Of a stretch of 56,145 bases of DNA, positions 25,062 to 33,013 are shown piece after piece. Source of the DNA: Neomegalonema sp. (GTDB lineage Bacteria > Pseudomonadota > Alphaproteobacteria > Rhodobacterales > Rhodobacteraceae). The DNA lies in the NCBI GenBank assembly GCA_022760355.1, contig JALEGB010000037.1, forward strand, positions 1-56,145. Reading direction: 5' to 3'. The notes beneath the pieces were generated by a model. It was not told the DNA's origin. It was given only the letters and a program-made list of their open reading frames with translations, and searched no databases. The position numbers were made by a program, and so were the translations under genes. Positions within the stretch are counted from its first letter, which is position 1. Each line of letters opens with the position of its first letter.

Positions 25062-25778
25062 ATGACGGGTATGTCGGAGATTGGCGCGATCTTCCGCGCA
25101 GCGTTTGAGCTGATCCTTCGTTGGGATTCCAACTTGGGGGAAATCGTGACGTTGTCGCTTTACGTGACATTCTTCGCCGTCGCGCTCGCTTGTTGCATCG
25201 GGCTGCCGCTTGGCGCCGCGGTGGGCGTGTTTCGTTTTCCGGGGCGAACCGCAGCGACGGTTCTGCTGAACACGCTGATGGGGTTGCCGCCGGTGGTCGT
25301 GGGGCTCGGCGTCTATCTGATGTTGTCCGCGTCTGGCCCGCTCGGCCCCCTGCGCCTGTTGTACACGCCGACTGCGATGATAATTGCGCAGCTGGTGTTG
25401 GTGACGCCGATTATCGCAGCGCTGGCGCGGCAGATCACCGAAGATCTCAATCGCGAATATGCGGATCAGTTCACGTCGCTCGGGGTGGGGCCTTTCCGGA
25501 AGCTATGGGCGGTGTTGTGGGATGGCCGCTACAGCCTTCTGACCGTCGCGCTGGCCGGGTTTGGCCGCGCAGTCGCCGAGGTTGGCGCGGTGATGATCGT
25601 GGGCGGCAACATCAACCATGTGACGCGGGTGATGACGACCTCAATTGCGCTCGAAACGTCGAAGGGCAATCTGAACCTCGCGCTGGCTTTGGGCGTTGTG
25701 TTGCTGGCGATAGCAATGGCGGTGAACGCTGTCGCGATGGCGGTGCGGGCTTCGGCGATGAGGGCGGCCTATGTTTAG
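25062..25778 (+). CDS. tupB: Tungstate ABC transporter permease
   Basis: 238 residues from the ATG at 25062, chosen for the AAAGGGAG ribosome-binding site; an upstream in-frame ATG at 25002 lies in repeat-flanking DNA. Five or six membrane helices carry the binding-protein-dependent permease fold, with the coupling-helix EAA region ADQFTSLGVGPFRKLWAVLW. It resembles TupB/WtpB rather than the shorter ModB (GFGRAVAEVGAVMIVGGNI is characteristic). It forms the membrane channel with TupC and TupA. Overlaps tupC by eight bases. Confidence 0.92.
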   Translation: MTGMSEIGAIFRAAFELILRWDSNLGEIVTLSLYVTFFAVALACCIGLPLGAAVGVFRFPGRTAATVLLNTLMGLPPVVVGLGVYLMLSASGPLGPLRLLYTPTAMIIAQLVLVTPIIAALARQITEDLNREYADQFTSLGVGPFRKLWAVLWDGRYSLLTVALAGFGRAVAEVGAVMIVGGNINHVTRVMTTSIALETSKGNLNLALALGVVLLAIAMAVNAVAMAVRASAMRAAYV

Positions 25779-26571
25779 CGGCTCAGCGCGAAGCAAAACG
25801 GGGGCGTTCGCCGTGTCGCAGTCGCTCGACCCGCCGTTGCTGGCCGCCCGCGATTTGGCTTTGACTGTGCGTGGCGAGCCATTGCTCCGGAATGTTGACC
25901 TCGACATCCATGCCGCCCGCAGGTTGATGATTCTGGGGGCGAACGGGGCGGGGAAAAGCCTGTTGCTGCGCTGTTTGCACGGTTTGACCAGGCGAACCGG
26001 CGGCGGCGTGTATTGGCGGGGGCGGCCGATGGATCGCGCGGCGCGGCGGGCGCAGGCGATGGTCTTTCAGCGGCCAGTCATGTTGCGTCGCTCGGTCCTA
26101 AGCAATTTGCTGTTCGCGCTTGGCGCTGCGGGCGTCCGAAAGTCGGAGCGTCGCGCCCGCGCGCAGGAGGCGCTCGAACAAGCGCGGCTGGAGCACTTGG
26201 CGCGGCGGCCGGCGCGACTGTTGTCGGGTGGAGAGCAGCAGCGGCTCGCGTTGGCGCGCGCTCTGGCCTGTCGCCCCGAGATTCTGTTCCTTGATGAGCC
26301 GACAGCGAGCCTCGATCCCGCCGCAACCCTGGCGGTGGAGCAGCTGATCAGCGCCGCCCACTCGGACGGCGTCGCCATCGTTATGGTGACGCATGAGGCC
26401 GGCCAAGCGCGGCGGTTAGGGGACGACATTGTCTTTCTGCATCGCGGCGCGGTCGCGGAAGCGGGAAGAGCGGCGCACTGCCTCTCCGCGCCGAGCTCGG
26501 CGCCGCTACAGGCATGGCTGGAGGGGCGCCTCTATCTCGAAGAAACGCGGCTCAGCGCAGAAAAACGATAA
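25771..26571 (+). CDS. tupC: Tungstate ABC transporter ATP-binding protein
   Basis: 266 residues. Walker A GANGAGKSLLLRCLHGL, Q-loop MVFQRPVMLRRSV, signature LSGGEQQRLALARALA, Walker B ILFLDEPTASLDP and switch His (MVTHEAGQARRLGDD) are all intact, so it should hydrolyse ATP. The ATG at 25771 overlaps tupB; a GTG in frame at 25813 would give a shorter N-terminus of more usual length. It lies between tupB and tupA in one operon. Confidence 0.92.
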   Translation: MFSGSARSKTGAFAVSQSLDPPLLAARDLALTVRGEPLLRNVDLDIHAARRLMILGANGAGKSLLLRCLHGLTRRTGGGVYWRGRPMDRAARRAQAMVFQRPVMLRRSVLSNLLFALGAAGVRKSERRARAQEALEQARLEHLARRPARLLSGGEQQRLALARALACRPEILFLDEPTASLDPAATLAVEQLISAAHSDGVAIVMVTHEAGQARRLGDDIVFLHRGAVAEAGRAAHCLSAPSSAPLQAWLEGRLYLEETRLSAEKR

Positions 26572-26586
26572 TATGGGAGGACTGGG

Positions 26587-27411
26587 ATGTACGTAAGGGC
26601 TCTCTGCGCGGCGCTATTGGCGCTGATACTGATGGACGCGCCTTCTGTCGCCAAGGAACGGTACATCATTGTCCAATCCACAACCTCGACCCAAAATTCA
26701 GGGTTGCTCGACCACATCTTGCCGCTGTTCACGAAGAAGAGCGGGATCGCGGTGCGGGTCGTCGCTGTGGGGACCGGGCAAGCGATCAAAAATGCGCGTC
26801 GCGGCGATGGCGACGTCTTGCTGGTGCATGCAAAGGCTGCGGAAGAGAAGTTTGTCGCTGACGGCTTCGGCGTGAAGCGGTTCGACGTAATGTATAATGA
26901 CTTCGTGCTGGTGGGACCGCCCAGCGACCCGGCGGGCGTCCGTGGCATGCGCGACGCCGTCAAGGCGTTGGCCAAGATCGCCAAGACGAAAACGCCCTTC
27001 ATTTCGCGCGGGGATGACAGCGGAACACACAAGGCTGAATTGCGCCTGTGGCGGAAGGCCGGCGTCGACGTGGCGGCGGCGTCGGGCGGCTGGTATCGTG
27101 AAACCGGATCTGGAATGGGCGCAACGCTCAATATCGGCGTTGCGATGAGCGGATATATTCTGACTGACCGGGCGACCTGGATCAGCTTCGGCAATAAGCG
27201 CGACTATAAAATATTGGTCGCCGGCGATCCGAGGATGTTCAACCAGTATGGCGTCATCCTGGTCAGCGCGAAGAAGCATCCGCATGTGAAATCAGCGATG
27301 GGGCGACAGTTTATCGATTGGCTATTGTCGGCGGAGGGGCAGGCCGCCATCGGCGCCTACAAGATTGGCGGGCGACAGCTGTTTTTCCCCAACGCCGCCC
27401 CGCGCAAATAG
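26587..27411 (+). CDS. tupA: Tungstate-binding periplasmic protein
   Basis: 274 residues with a strong ribosome-binding site (GGGAGG) and a signal peptide (about 1-23, ending PSVAK). The mature start IIVQSTTSTQNSGLLDHIL holds the TTSTQNSGLL signature of TupA, whose Thr/Ser residues bind the oxyanion; the later SRGDDSGTHKAEL motif is the second ligand segment. This family prefers tungstate strongly over molybdate, pointing to a tungsten enzyme in the organism, although none is in the window. Confidence 0.93.
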   Translation: MYVRALCAALLALILMDAPSVAKERYIIVQSTTSTQNSGLLDHILPLFTKKSGIAVRVVAVGTGQAIKNARRGDGDVLLVHAKAAEEKFVADGFGVKRFDVMYNDFVLVGPPSDPAGVRGMRDAVKALAKIAKTKTPFISRGDDSGTHKAELRLWRKAGVDVAAASGGWYRETGSGMGATLNIGVAMSGYILTDRATWISFGNKRDYKILVAGDPRMFNQYGVILVSAKKHPHVKSAMGRQFIDWLLSAEGQAAIGAYKIGGRQLFFPNAAPRK

Positions 27412-27419
27412 CGTTCGGG

Positions 27420-28301
27420 TTAAGGAGAGAGCCAGCGGACCGCGCCGGCGGCGCTTAAATTATAGCCGCCCATCGTCGCTGCTTTTTCCCGGAACTGCTG
27501 AGTGCGGGTGAAGTTCAGCAGGGTCTGCACGGGCGCCGTGAAGTAGGCGCGGCGCTCGATCAGCAGATCATACTGCTCCTCCATGAGAGGCGCGAAAGGC
27601 AGGTTGAACTGCTTCGCCATCGCCGCGACGCCCAACGCCGCGTCCGCCTCCCCCGCGGCGACGGCGGCGGCGGCCTCGCTTTCGGTGCGGGCGATCATGG
27701 GGGAGGCGAGGAAGTCCGACGCGCTCAGGCCGGCCTCATCGCGGAGTTGCTCGAACAGGGCGGCTGCGCCGGCGCCGGGTTGCCGCTGCACCACTCTTTT
27801 GCCGCGCAGATCCGTCAGGGCCGCCACCCCCTGCTCTAGGGAGGGCGTGAGGATGAACCCGCGGCTCCGGACCGCCCAGCTGATCAACACGCAGTTTGAA
27901 AGACCGCGCGCCGCGACGGTTTGTAAGTTCCATCCCTCCGCATCCGGGACATGTAGGCCGGCGGCCGCCGCCTCTCCGTCGGCGAAGCGGTCCAACCCGT
28001 CCGCACTGCCATTGAACAGAGTCGCTAAATCAGAGCCGGACTCTCGGGCGGCCCAGTCCAGCAACGGGTCATGCGAGCCGCACAGCACGGCTGGCCGCGT
28101 TTGGTTCGGTGTGGTGACGCCATCGACCCAGTTTAGAATTTCTTGTCGGATGAACAGAAGCTTACCTGTGATCCGCCGATGCGGAATGTCCCCCGCCGCG
28201 ACAAGGTCGTAGACTTTCCGTTCTTTCACGCGCAGCAGCGTCGCCACTTCTTTTGTCGTGAGGTAGAGGGCGCCCGGCTCCTCGATATCCATAACGGCCA
28301 C
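27420..28301 (-). CDS. HTH regulator with periplasmic-binding-protein-like sensor domain
   Basis: 293 residues. The N-terminus is an excisionase/MerR-like HTH_17 (YLTTKEVATLLRVKERKVYD, then a wing with HRRITGKLLFIRQEI). Residues about 75-290 form a PBP_like domain related to molybdate-binding proteins (LRGKRVVQRQPGAGAAALFE, DAALGVAAMAKQF). Proteins of this type commonly sit beside molybdate or tungstate transporters and sense the oxyanion. It ends nine bases from tupA, convergent with it, and probably controls tup and the MOT1-like gene. Confidence 0.85.
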   Translation of the reverse strand: MAVMDIEEPGALYLTTKEVATLLRVKERKVYDLVAAGDIPHRRITGKLLFIRQEILNWVDGVTTPNQTRPAVLCGSHDPLLDWAARESGSDLATLFNGSADGLDRFADGEAAAAGLHVPDAEGWNLQTVAARGLSNCVLISWAVRSRGFILTPSLEQGVAALTDLRGKRVVQRQPGAGAAALFEQLRDEAGLSASDFLASPMIARTESEAAAAVAAGEADAALGVAAMAKQFNLPFAPLMEEQYDLLIERRAYFTAPVQTLLNFTRTQQFREKAATMGGYNLSAAGAVRWLSP

Positions 28302-28369
28302 GCGGTTTTGTTGCTTGGCCGCCTATTATCGTCGTTCGCACAGGCGGGGCAAGGGCGCCGCCGCTTGGT

Positions 28370-29290
28370 TCAGTCGTTCCGCGTGGCGAGAAAGGCTTCA
28401 ACGTCAGCCCGCGTCGGCATCGGGCCGACGCCGCCATAGCCTTGGGTTGAAAGCGCTGCGGCGGCGTTGGCGTATCGGGCGGCGGCGAACGCGTCCCGCC
28501 CTGCGGCCAGTTCGGCGAGAAAGGCGCCGTCGAACGTATCGCCGGCGCCCGTCGCATCGATCGCGTCGACAGGCAGGGCGGCGATCGCCTCCCGACGCTC
28601 GTCGGTGGCGACGAGCGTTCCGTCTTTGCCAAGCGTCAACGCAACCAGCTTGCAGCCCAGCTCAAGATAGAAATCAACGATCGCATCGGGCTCGCTGCGT
28701 CCGGTCAACAGCTCGGCGTCGTCGCGTCCCGGCAGGGCGATGTCCGCCGACGCCATGGCGGTATGGATGATCGCGCGCGCCCGCGACAGCGGCCAGAGGT
28801 TGAGGCGAAGGTTGCTGTCATAGGACACCTTGACGCCGGCAGACTTTGCAACCGCGATCGCTTCGAACACTGTGTCCGCCGCGCTATCGGAAATTCCCTG
28901 GCTGATTCCAGACGCATGCAGGATCTTGCAGGATTTCACCGCTTCGCTGGGAATATCGGCCGGCCGCATCAGGCTTGCGGCGGACCCCGCCCGCCTGTAG
29001 CTGAATTCATGGCCGTCGGGGCCGTGCGTGACAAAATAAACGCCGGTTGGCGCGGCCTCGACTTGGCGGACATGGGAAAGGTTCAGGCCTTCGGCTCGCC
29101 ACAACGTCATAAAACTGTCGCCAAATGCATCTGCGCCGATATGGGTCAACATGCCGGTTGCTGCGCCGGAGCGCGCCGCGGCGACTGCGCAGTTTGAGGC
29201 GTCGCCGCCATGTCCAGGCTTATAGAGCCCGTCCGGCTGTTGATTAAACTCAATCATCGGTTCGCCGATGCAGAGGATGTCAAGGCTCAT
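28370..29290 (-). CDS. kdgK: 2-keto-3-deoxygluconate kinase (PfkB family)
   Basis: 306 residues of the ribokinase/PfkB fold. N-terminal LDILCIGEPMIEFNQQPDG and GHGGDASNCAVAAARSGAAT, and the C-terminal ATP/anion-hole signature DATGAGDTFDGAFLAELAAG with its catalytic Asp. The KDG-kinase branch fits the neighbours: it would make 2-keto-3-deoxy-6-phosphogluconate (or the galactonate analogue) for the aldolase encoded at 30438-31064. Another sugar kinase specificity is possible. It is transcribed away from the LysR gene at 29518. Confidence 0.85.
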   Translation of the reverse strand: MSLDILCIGEPMIEFNQQPDGLYKPGHGGDASNCAVAAARSGAATGMLTHIGADAFGDSFMTLWRAEGLNLSHVRQVEAAPTGVYFVTHGPDGHEFSYRRAGSAASLMRPADIPSEAVKSCKILHASGISQGISDSAADTVFEAIAVAKSAGVKVSYDSNLRLNLWPLSRARAIIHTAMASADIALPGRDDAELLTGRSEPDAIVDFYLELGCKLVALTLGKDGTLVATDERREAIAALPVDAIDATGAGDTFDGAFLAELAAGRDAFAAARYANAAAALSTQGYGGVGPMPTRADVEAFLATRND

Positions 29291-29343
29291 ACGTCGCTTG
29301 CCTTCTTGCGAGACTCAGGGGGCGGCACGGCCCGCCGGGGATA

Positions 29344-29360
29344 ATTTAAACGTTTTAAAT
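29344..29360. promoter_or_regulatory. AT-rich palindromic operator candidate between kdgK and lysR
   Basis: ATTTAAACGTTTTAAAT lies in an otherwise GC-rich divergent gap, 54 bases upstream of kdgK. The core AAACGTTT is a perfect palindrome centred on CG, as in LacI/GalR-family operators, with offset AT arms. The LysR protein encoded next door is another candidate binder. Confidence 0.45.
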
Positions 29361-29517
29361 TGTTTGGCGACTTCCCGCATCTGCGTCCACCGGCGGCGCA
29401 GCCGGGGCGCAATGTTTGATTTAGATCGTTGCAATTCGCGATTTTCCGCTGAAGATCGGCTGTGGTCGCCAAATTGTCGCCCCGCCCTGCTCAGAAGCGA
29501 CGCATCGCGAGGTCTCT

Positions 29518-30441
29518 ATGTATTTTAACCGCTCGTTGCTGCCGCTCGCCGGTCTTAAGGCCTTTGAAGCGACGGCGCGTCGGCGCAGTTTTGAAAAAGC
29601 CGCTGAGGAGATCCGGCTGCAGCCGGCGGCAGTCCGGCGGCAAGTGGCGCGCTTGGAGGAGCTTCTGGGCGCGCAGCTGTTGCGCGCTGGTGAGCGTGAG
29701 GTGGCGTTGACCGAAGCCGGCGAGCGTTTGTTCAGTTCGGTGATGGCCGGCTTTAACGGTATGTTGCGGACCATGCGCGATGTGGCGGAAGTTGAACGGC
29801 GCGACGTGTTGCGGATCGCGATGTCGCCTGCTTTCGCGCATGCGTTTGGCCAGGCGGCGGATGTGGCCTTTCGGGCTGAGCATGCCGACATAGGCGTTGC
29901 GCTTGAGAGTTCCGAGCCCTGCGCGGAGCGTGCGGAGGAATATGACTTCGCGGTTATCCTTTCCCAACCCGTTGTTTCAACCAAGCTGCATGACCTGCTG
30001 ATGGCGGAGGAGGTGACGCCGCTTTGCGCGCCCGAGCTTGCGGCGACTGGCGGCGGTCCGGCGGCGTTTTTGGCGCAACGCCCGCTGATCCAGGCGCAAA
30101 ATTCGGACTGCGCGCGCGCCTCCTGGCGGCGCTGGGCGCTGCGGGCGGGCGCGCCGGAGGCGGTTGTGGATGAGGGTGAGGTGATCAAGACGCCGGGGGC
30201 AGGGTTATGCTTGGCGCTCGAAGGGCGCGGAGTTTTGATTGCGGATCCCCGGCTCTATCGCCGAGAGCTGGCGAGCGGCCGGTTGGTTGCGCCTTTTGTT
30301 GAGCAATGCCGCACAGGCTGCGGGTTTTACCTCGTGTCGCGCGCTGAGGATTTGGCGCATGAACCGAACCGGCTTTTCCGTCAATGGATGATCGAGCAGT
30401 GCGCGCGGGAGCTCGCGGCGCACACTGCCGACGTCCGTTAA
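29518..30441 (+). CDS. LysR-family transcriptional regulator (GcvA-like)
   Basis: 307 residues. The N-terminal winged HTH begins SLLPLAGLKAFEATARRRSF and includes KAAEEIRLQPAAVRRQVARL; the C-terminal half (about 95-300) is a type-2 periplasmic-binding-like sensor. It diverges from kdgK and its stop overlaps the stop of the convergent aldolase gene by four bases, so it is embedded in the sugar-acid locus and is likely to control it. The inducer is unknown. Confidence 0.88.
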   Translation: MYFNRSLLPLAGLKAFEATARRRSFEKAAEEIRLQPAAVRRQVARLEELLGAQLLRAGEREVALTEAGERLFSSVMAGFNGMLRTMRDVAEVERRDVLRIAMSPAFAHAFGQAADVAFRAEHADIGVALESSEPCAERAEEYDFAVILSQPVVSTKLHDLLMAEEVTPLCAPELAATGGGPAAFLAQRPLIQAQNSDCARASWRRWALRAGAPEAVVDEGEVIKTPGAGLCLALEGRGVLIADPRLYRRELASGRLVAPFVEQCRTGCGFYLVSRAEDLAHEPNRLFRQWMIEQCARELAAHTADVR

Positions 30442-31064
30442 ACCGCCTTCGCCGCGGCTACAAACGCTTGGGCGTCTGCGCGAATGTCTTCGGTGCTTTT
30501 GCCGGGTTTGAACAGCGCGCCGCCAATGCCGACGCCGACCGCCCCCGCCTTTAGAAAAGCCCCGATTGTTTCGTGCGATACGCCGCCGGTGACCATCAGC
30601 GGGATATCGGCGGGGGTGACGGCGCGAATGCCCTTCACGGCAGCGGGCGGCAGCGCATCCCCCGGAAACAGCTTCAACATGGATGCGCCGGCGTCGATCG
30701 CCGCGAACGCTTCGGAGGGCGTCATGACGCCCGGCGCGGACACGAGGCCGCGTCGCACCGTTTCGGCCACGACGGATGGCGAGAAGTTCGGCGCCACAAT
30801 CGTCGCAGCGCCTGCCGCCGCCGCTGCGCCCACCTGGTCCGGCTGCAGCACCGTTCCGGCGCAAATCGCGGCGCGATCGGCGAAGTTCGCGGCCAGTATT
30901 TCAAGGCTCTTATAGGGCTCCGGGCTGTCGAGCGTCACCTCAAGCGCCAGTACGCCGGCTTCGACCAGCGCTGCGCCGATATCTTGGATCTGCTCCGGGG
31001 TCACGCCGCGCAGAACCGCCAGGACGGGCGCGGATTGGAGGGCTTCGGCGAGGGAGAGCGACAT
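30438..31064 (-). CDS. 2-dehydro-3-deoxy-6-phospho-galactonate/gluconate aldolase
   Basis: 208 residues from the ATG at 31064, which shares one base with the lactonase stop (TAATG). Class I KDPG/KDPGal aldolase: ALEVTLDSPEPYKSLEI carries the catalytic Glu, and the Schiff-base Lys is in SMLKLFPGDALPPAAVKGI. It splits the phosphorylated keto-deoxy acid made by the kinase into pyruvate and glyceraldehyde-3-phosphate. The sequence looks closest to the DgoA (galactonate) branch, but Eda-type activity cannot be excluded. Co-transcribed with the SMP-30 gene. Confidence 0.88.
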   Translation of the reverse strand: MSLSLAEALQSAPVLAVLRGVTPEQIQDIGAALVEAGVLALEVTLDSPEPYKSLEILAANFADRAAICAGTVLQPDQVGAAAAAGAATIVAPNFSPSVVAETVRRGLVSAPGVMTPSEAFAAIDAGASMLKLFPGDALPPAAVKGIRAVTPADIPLMVTGGVSHETIGAFLKAGAVGVGIGGALFKPGKSTEDIRADAQAFVAAAKAV

Positions 31065-31963
31065 TAGCAAGCCTTTAGGTTGAGGGGCGGCAGTGTTGCG
31101 CCGGGGATATCGACATCAACGGCGTAGAGGTCGCCCGCCCCCGACATGGTGAGCGGCTCCATCGTATCCGTGCCCCGTTTGGCGGATGTGATGAACATCG
31201 TTTTATGATCGGCGCCGCCGAATGCTATTGAGGTGGGGCGCTGGCAGGGGGTGGCGATAACGCGATCCACTGCGCCGTCAGGCAGGTAGCGGGTCACGCG
31301 CGCGCCGTCCCAATGGGCGTTCCACAGGCCGCCCTCAGCGTCGACCGCCATGCCGTCCGGATATCCAGAGTCGCCCGTCAGTTCGGCGAAGCGGGAGGTT
31401 GCGCCGATTTCGCCGGTTTCGAGATCATAGGCGGCGACGTAGATTTCGCGCTTCGGAGAATCCGCGAAGTAGATCCGCTTTCCGTCAGGGCTAAAGGCGG
31501 GGCCGTTCGAGATGACGATGTTGTCTCGCAGCGTTTTGGCGCTCGCGCCGTCGAACAGCATCAGGGACGCGACGGGGTCGGCTTCATTCAGCGCCTTGGA
31601 ACCGACGATAAAGCGGCCGGCCGGGTCGACTTTGCCGTCATTCATGATCTGGTCGTCGTCGACCTCCGCACCATTGGCGACGGGCGCGCTGGTCGCTGTT
31701 CCGGCTGCGAAGTCCAGCTCGATCTCTTCGAGCCCCTGCTCAACTGCGGCGAGGATTTTTGCGCCGGCGGGATCCAGCGGTGCGAAGCAGCCGACCCGCG
31801 CGCCGATCTGCACGCTCCGCAGCCCCTCGGTTGGCGACCATCGCAGCATGCGGCGGCCGATAATGTCCGTAAAGAGCAGCGCGGACGCCTCAGGGAGCCA
31901 AACTGGGCCTTCGCCTAAATCGCAGTCGCTCTCCGCGACCTTTCTTACCGCATGTTCGGTCAT
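31064..31963 (-). CDS. SMP-30/gluconolactonase-family sugar lactonase
   Basis: 299 residues forming a six-bladed beta-propeller. Metal-site segments include DLGEGPVWLPEASALLFTD (catalytic Glu), IMNDGKVDPAGRFIVG (Asn/Asp), ISNGPAFSPDGKRIYFADS, and SGYPDGMAVDAEGGLWNAHW. It hydrolyses sugar lactones (gluconolactone, galactonolactone or arabinolactone type) to the acids and should follow the SDR dehydrogenase encoded divergently at 32138. First gene of a two-gene operon with the aldolase. Confidence 0.88.
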   Translation of the reverse strand: MTEHAVRKVAESDCDLGEGPVWLPEASALLFTDIIGRRMLRWSPTEGLRSVQIGARVGCFAPLDPAGAKILAAVEQGLEEIELDFAAGTATSAPVANGAEVDDDQIMNDGKVDPAGRFIVGSKALNEADPVASLMLFDGASAKTLRDNIVISNGPAFSPDGKRIYFADSPKREIYVAAYDLETGEIGATSRFAELTGDSGYPDGMAVDAEGGLWNAHWDGARVTRYLPDGAVDRVIATPCQRPTSIAFGGADHKTMFITSAKRGTDTMEPLTMSGAGDLYAVDVDIPGATLPPLNLKAC

Positions 31964-32053
31964 GGCGTCTCTCCCTCTTGCATTTGCGCGCTGGAAGCCG
32001 ATAGACGGCCGGCTTCAGCGCCGTTCGGCGCCGTATTTATTCGATTTAGACCC

Positions 32054-32095
32054 CGATGTCGCGCATCTAAGTTGCGATGTCGCGCATCTAAATTG
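32054..32095. promoter_or_regulatory. Tandem 21-bp repeat in the lactonase/SDR divergent promoter
   Basis: CGATGTCGCGCATCTAAGTTG (32054-32074) is repeated directly with one base change at 32075-32095. Each unit contains a near-palindrome GATGTCGCGCATC. Two turns-of-helix spacing and the location between divergent operon starts (31963 and 32138) are what a regulator binding site would show. The cognate protein is not identified. Confidence 0.6.
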
Positions 32096-32137
32096 AGCTC
32101 GGCGCCATGGCGTGGTTCGGGTGGAGGAGGAGACGCA

Positions 32138-32917
32138 ATGCTGGATGGGCGCAAGATCTTGGTCACGGGGTCGCACTCGGGCATTGGGTTCGCGATTGCG
32201 CAGGCCGCGGCGGCGGCGGGCGCAGAAGTGGCGATCCATGCGCGCCGCGCAGTTGATCTCGGTTCGGCTGAGCAGCGTTTTGGCGGCAGCGTCGTCTCTG
32301 TGCTGGGCGATCTGGCGGATCCGCAGACGCCCGCGCGGATGGTTGATGAGGCGGCGTCCAAGCTTGGCGGGCTGGATGGCGTGGTGAATAACGCAGCGCT
32401 GCTCAGCCGATCGACCTTGGGGGAGGAAACCGCCGAGCATCTCGATGCGATGATGGCGGTCAATCTGCGTGCGCCGATACTGTTGACCCAAGCGGCAGTC
32501 CCCCATTTGGAGGCGCGGCCAGGCGGCGGAGCGGTTGTGAATATCGGTTCGATCAACGCCTATTGCGGCGCGCCTAATCTGCTCGCCTACTCCGCGAGCA
32601 AAGCGGCTTTGGCGACGGCGACTCGCAACATCGCCGACGGGGCCCTCGGGGCTCATTTCCGCATCAATCAGATCAATGTCGGCTGGACGCTGACGGAAAG
32701 CGAGATGCGGTTGCAGCGCGAGGAGGGGCGGTCTGACGATTGGCTGGATCGCGTGCCGCCCGAATTCGCGCCGCGCGGGGCGATCCTGCAGCCGGAAGAA
32801 GTGGCGAGCCATGTGGTGTTCTGGCTGTCTGATCGAAGCGCGCCGGCAAACGGCCAAGTCTATGAGTTGGAACAATATCCGGTGATTGGGCGGAACCGAA
32901 TTTCATTACGGGGGTGA
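32138..32917 (+). CDS. Short-chain dehydrogenase/reductase, probable sugar dehydrogenase
   Basis: 259 residues from the ATG at 32138 with GGAGGAG upstream. Classical SDR: cofactor motif TGSHSGIGFAIAQAAAAAG, NNAALL, catalytic Ser in NIGSINAYCGAPNLLAYSAS and YxxxK as YSASK. The neighbours suggest oxidation of a sugar such as galactose, fucose or arabinose to its lactone, but the SDR family is too broad to prove this. Confidence 0.82.
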   Translation: MLDGRKILVTGSHSGIGFAIAQAAAAAGAEVAIHARRAVDLGSAEQRFGGSVVSVLGDLADPQTPARMVDEAASKLGGLDGVVNNAALLSRSTLGEETAEHLDAMMAVNLRAPILLTQAAVPHLEARPGGGAVVNIGSINAYCGAPNLLAYSASKAALATATRNIADGALGAHFRINQINVGWTLTESEMRLQREEGRSDDWLDRVPPEFAPRGAILQPEEVASHVVFWLSDRSAPANGQVYELEQYPVIGRNRISLRG

Positions 32918-32959
32918 GACCGGAAGTCTGTGCGCGCTCGACAGGGGCGCGGCGCGAGC

Positions 32960-32988
32960 TTGACACGATAATGAAACGAACGTTCAAT
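32960..32988 (+). promoter_or_regulatory. Promoter with overlapping palindromic operator upstream of the TetR gene
   Basis: TTGACA (32960-32965) is followed after 17 bases by TTCAAT (32983-32988), a fair -10. The perfect palindrome GAACGTTC (32978-32985) overlaps the -10, as expected for an autoregulating TetR-family repressor; such CGAACGTTC cores are seen in operators of TetR regulators of acyl-CoA catabolism. Confidence 0.55.
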
Positions 32989-33013
32989 AAGCGCGTAGCG
33001 AAAGGTTGATTCG

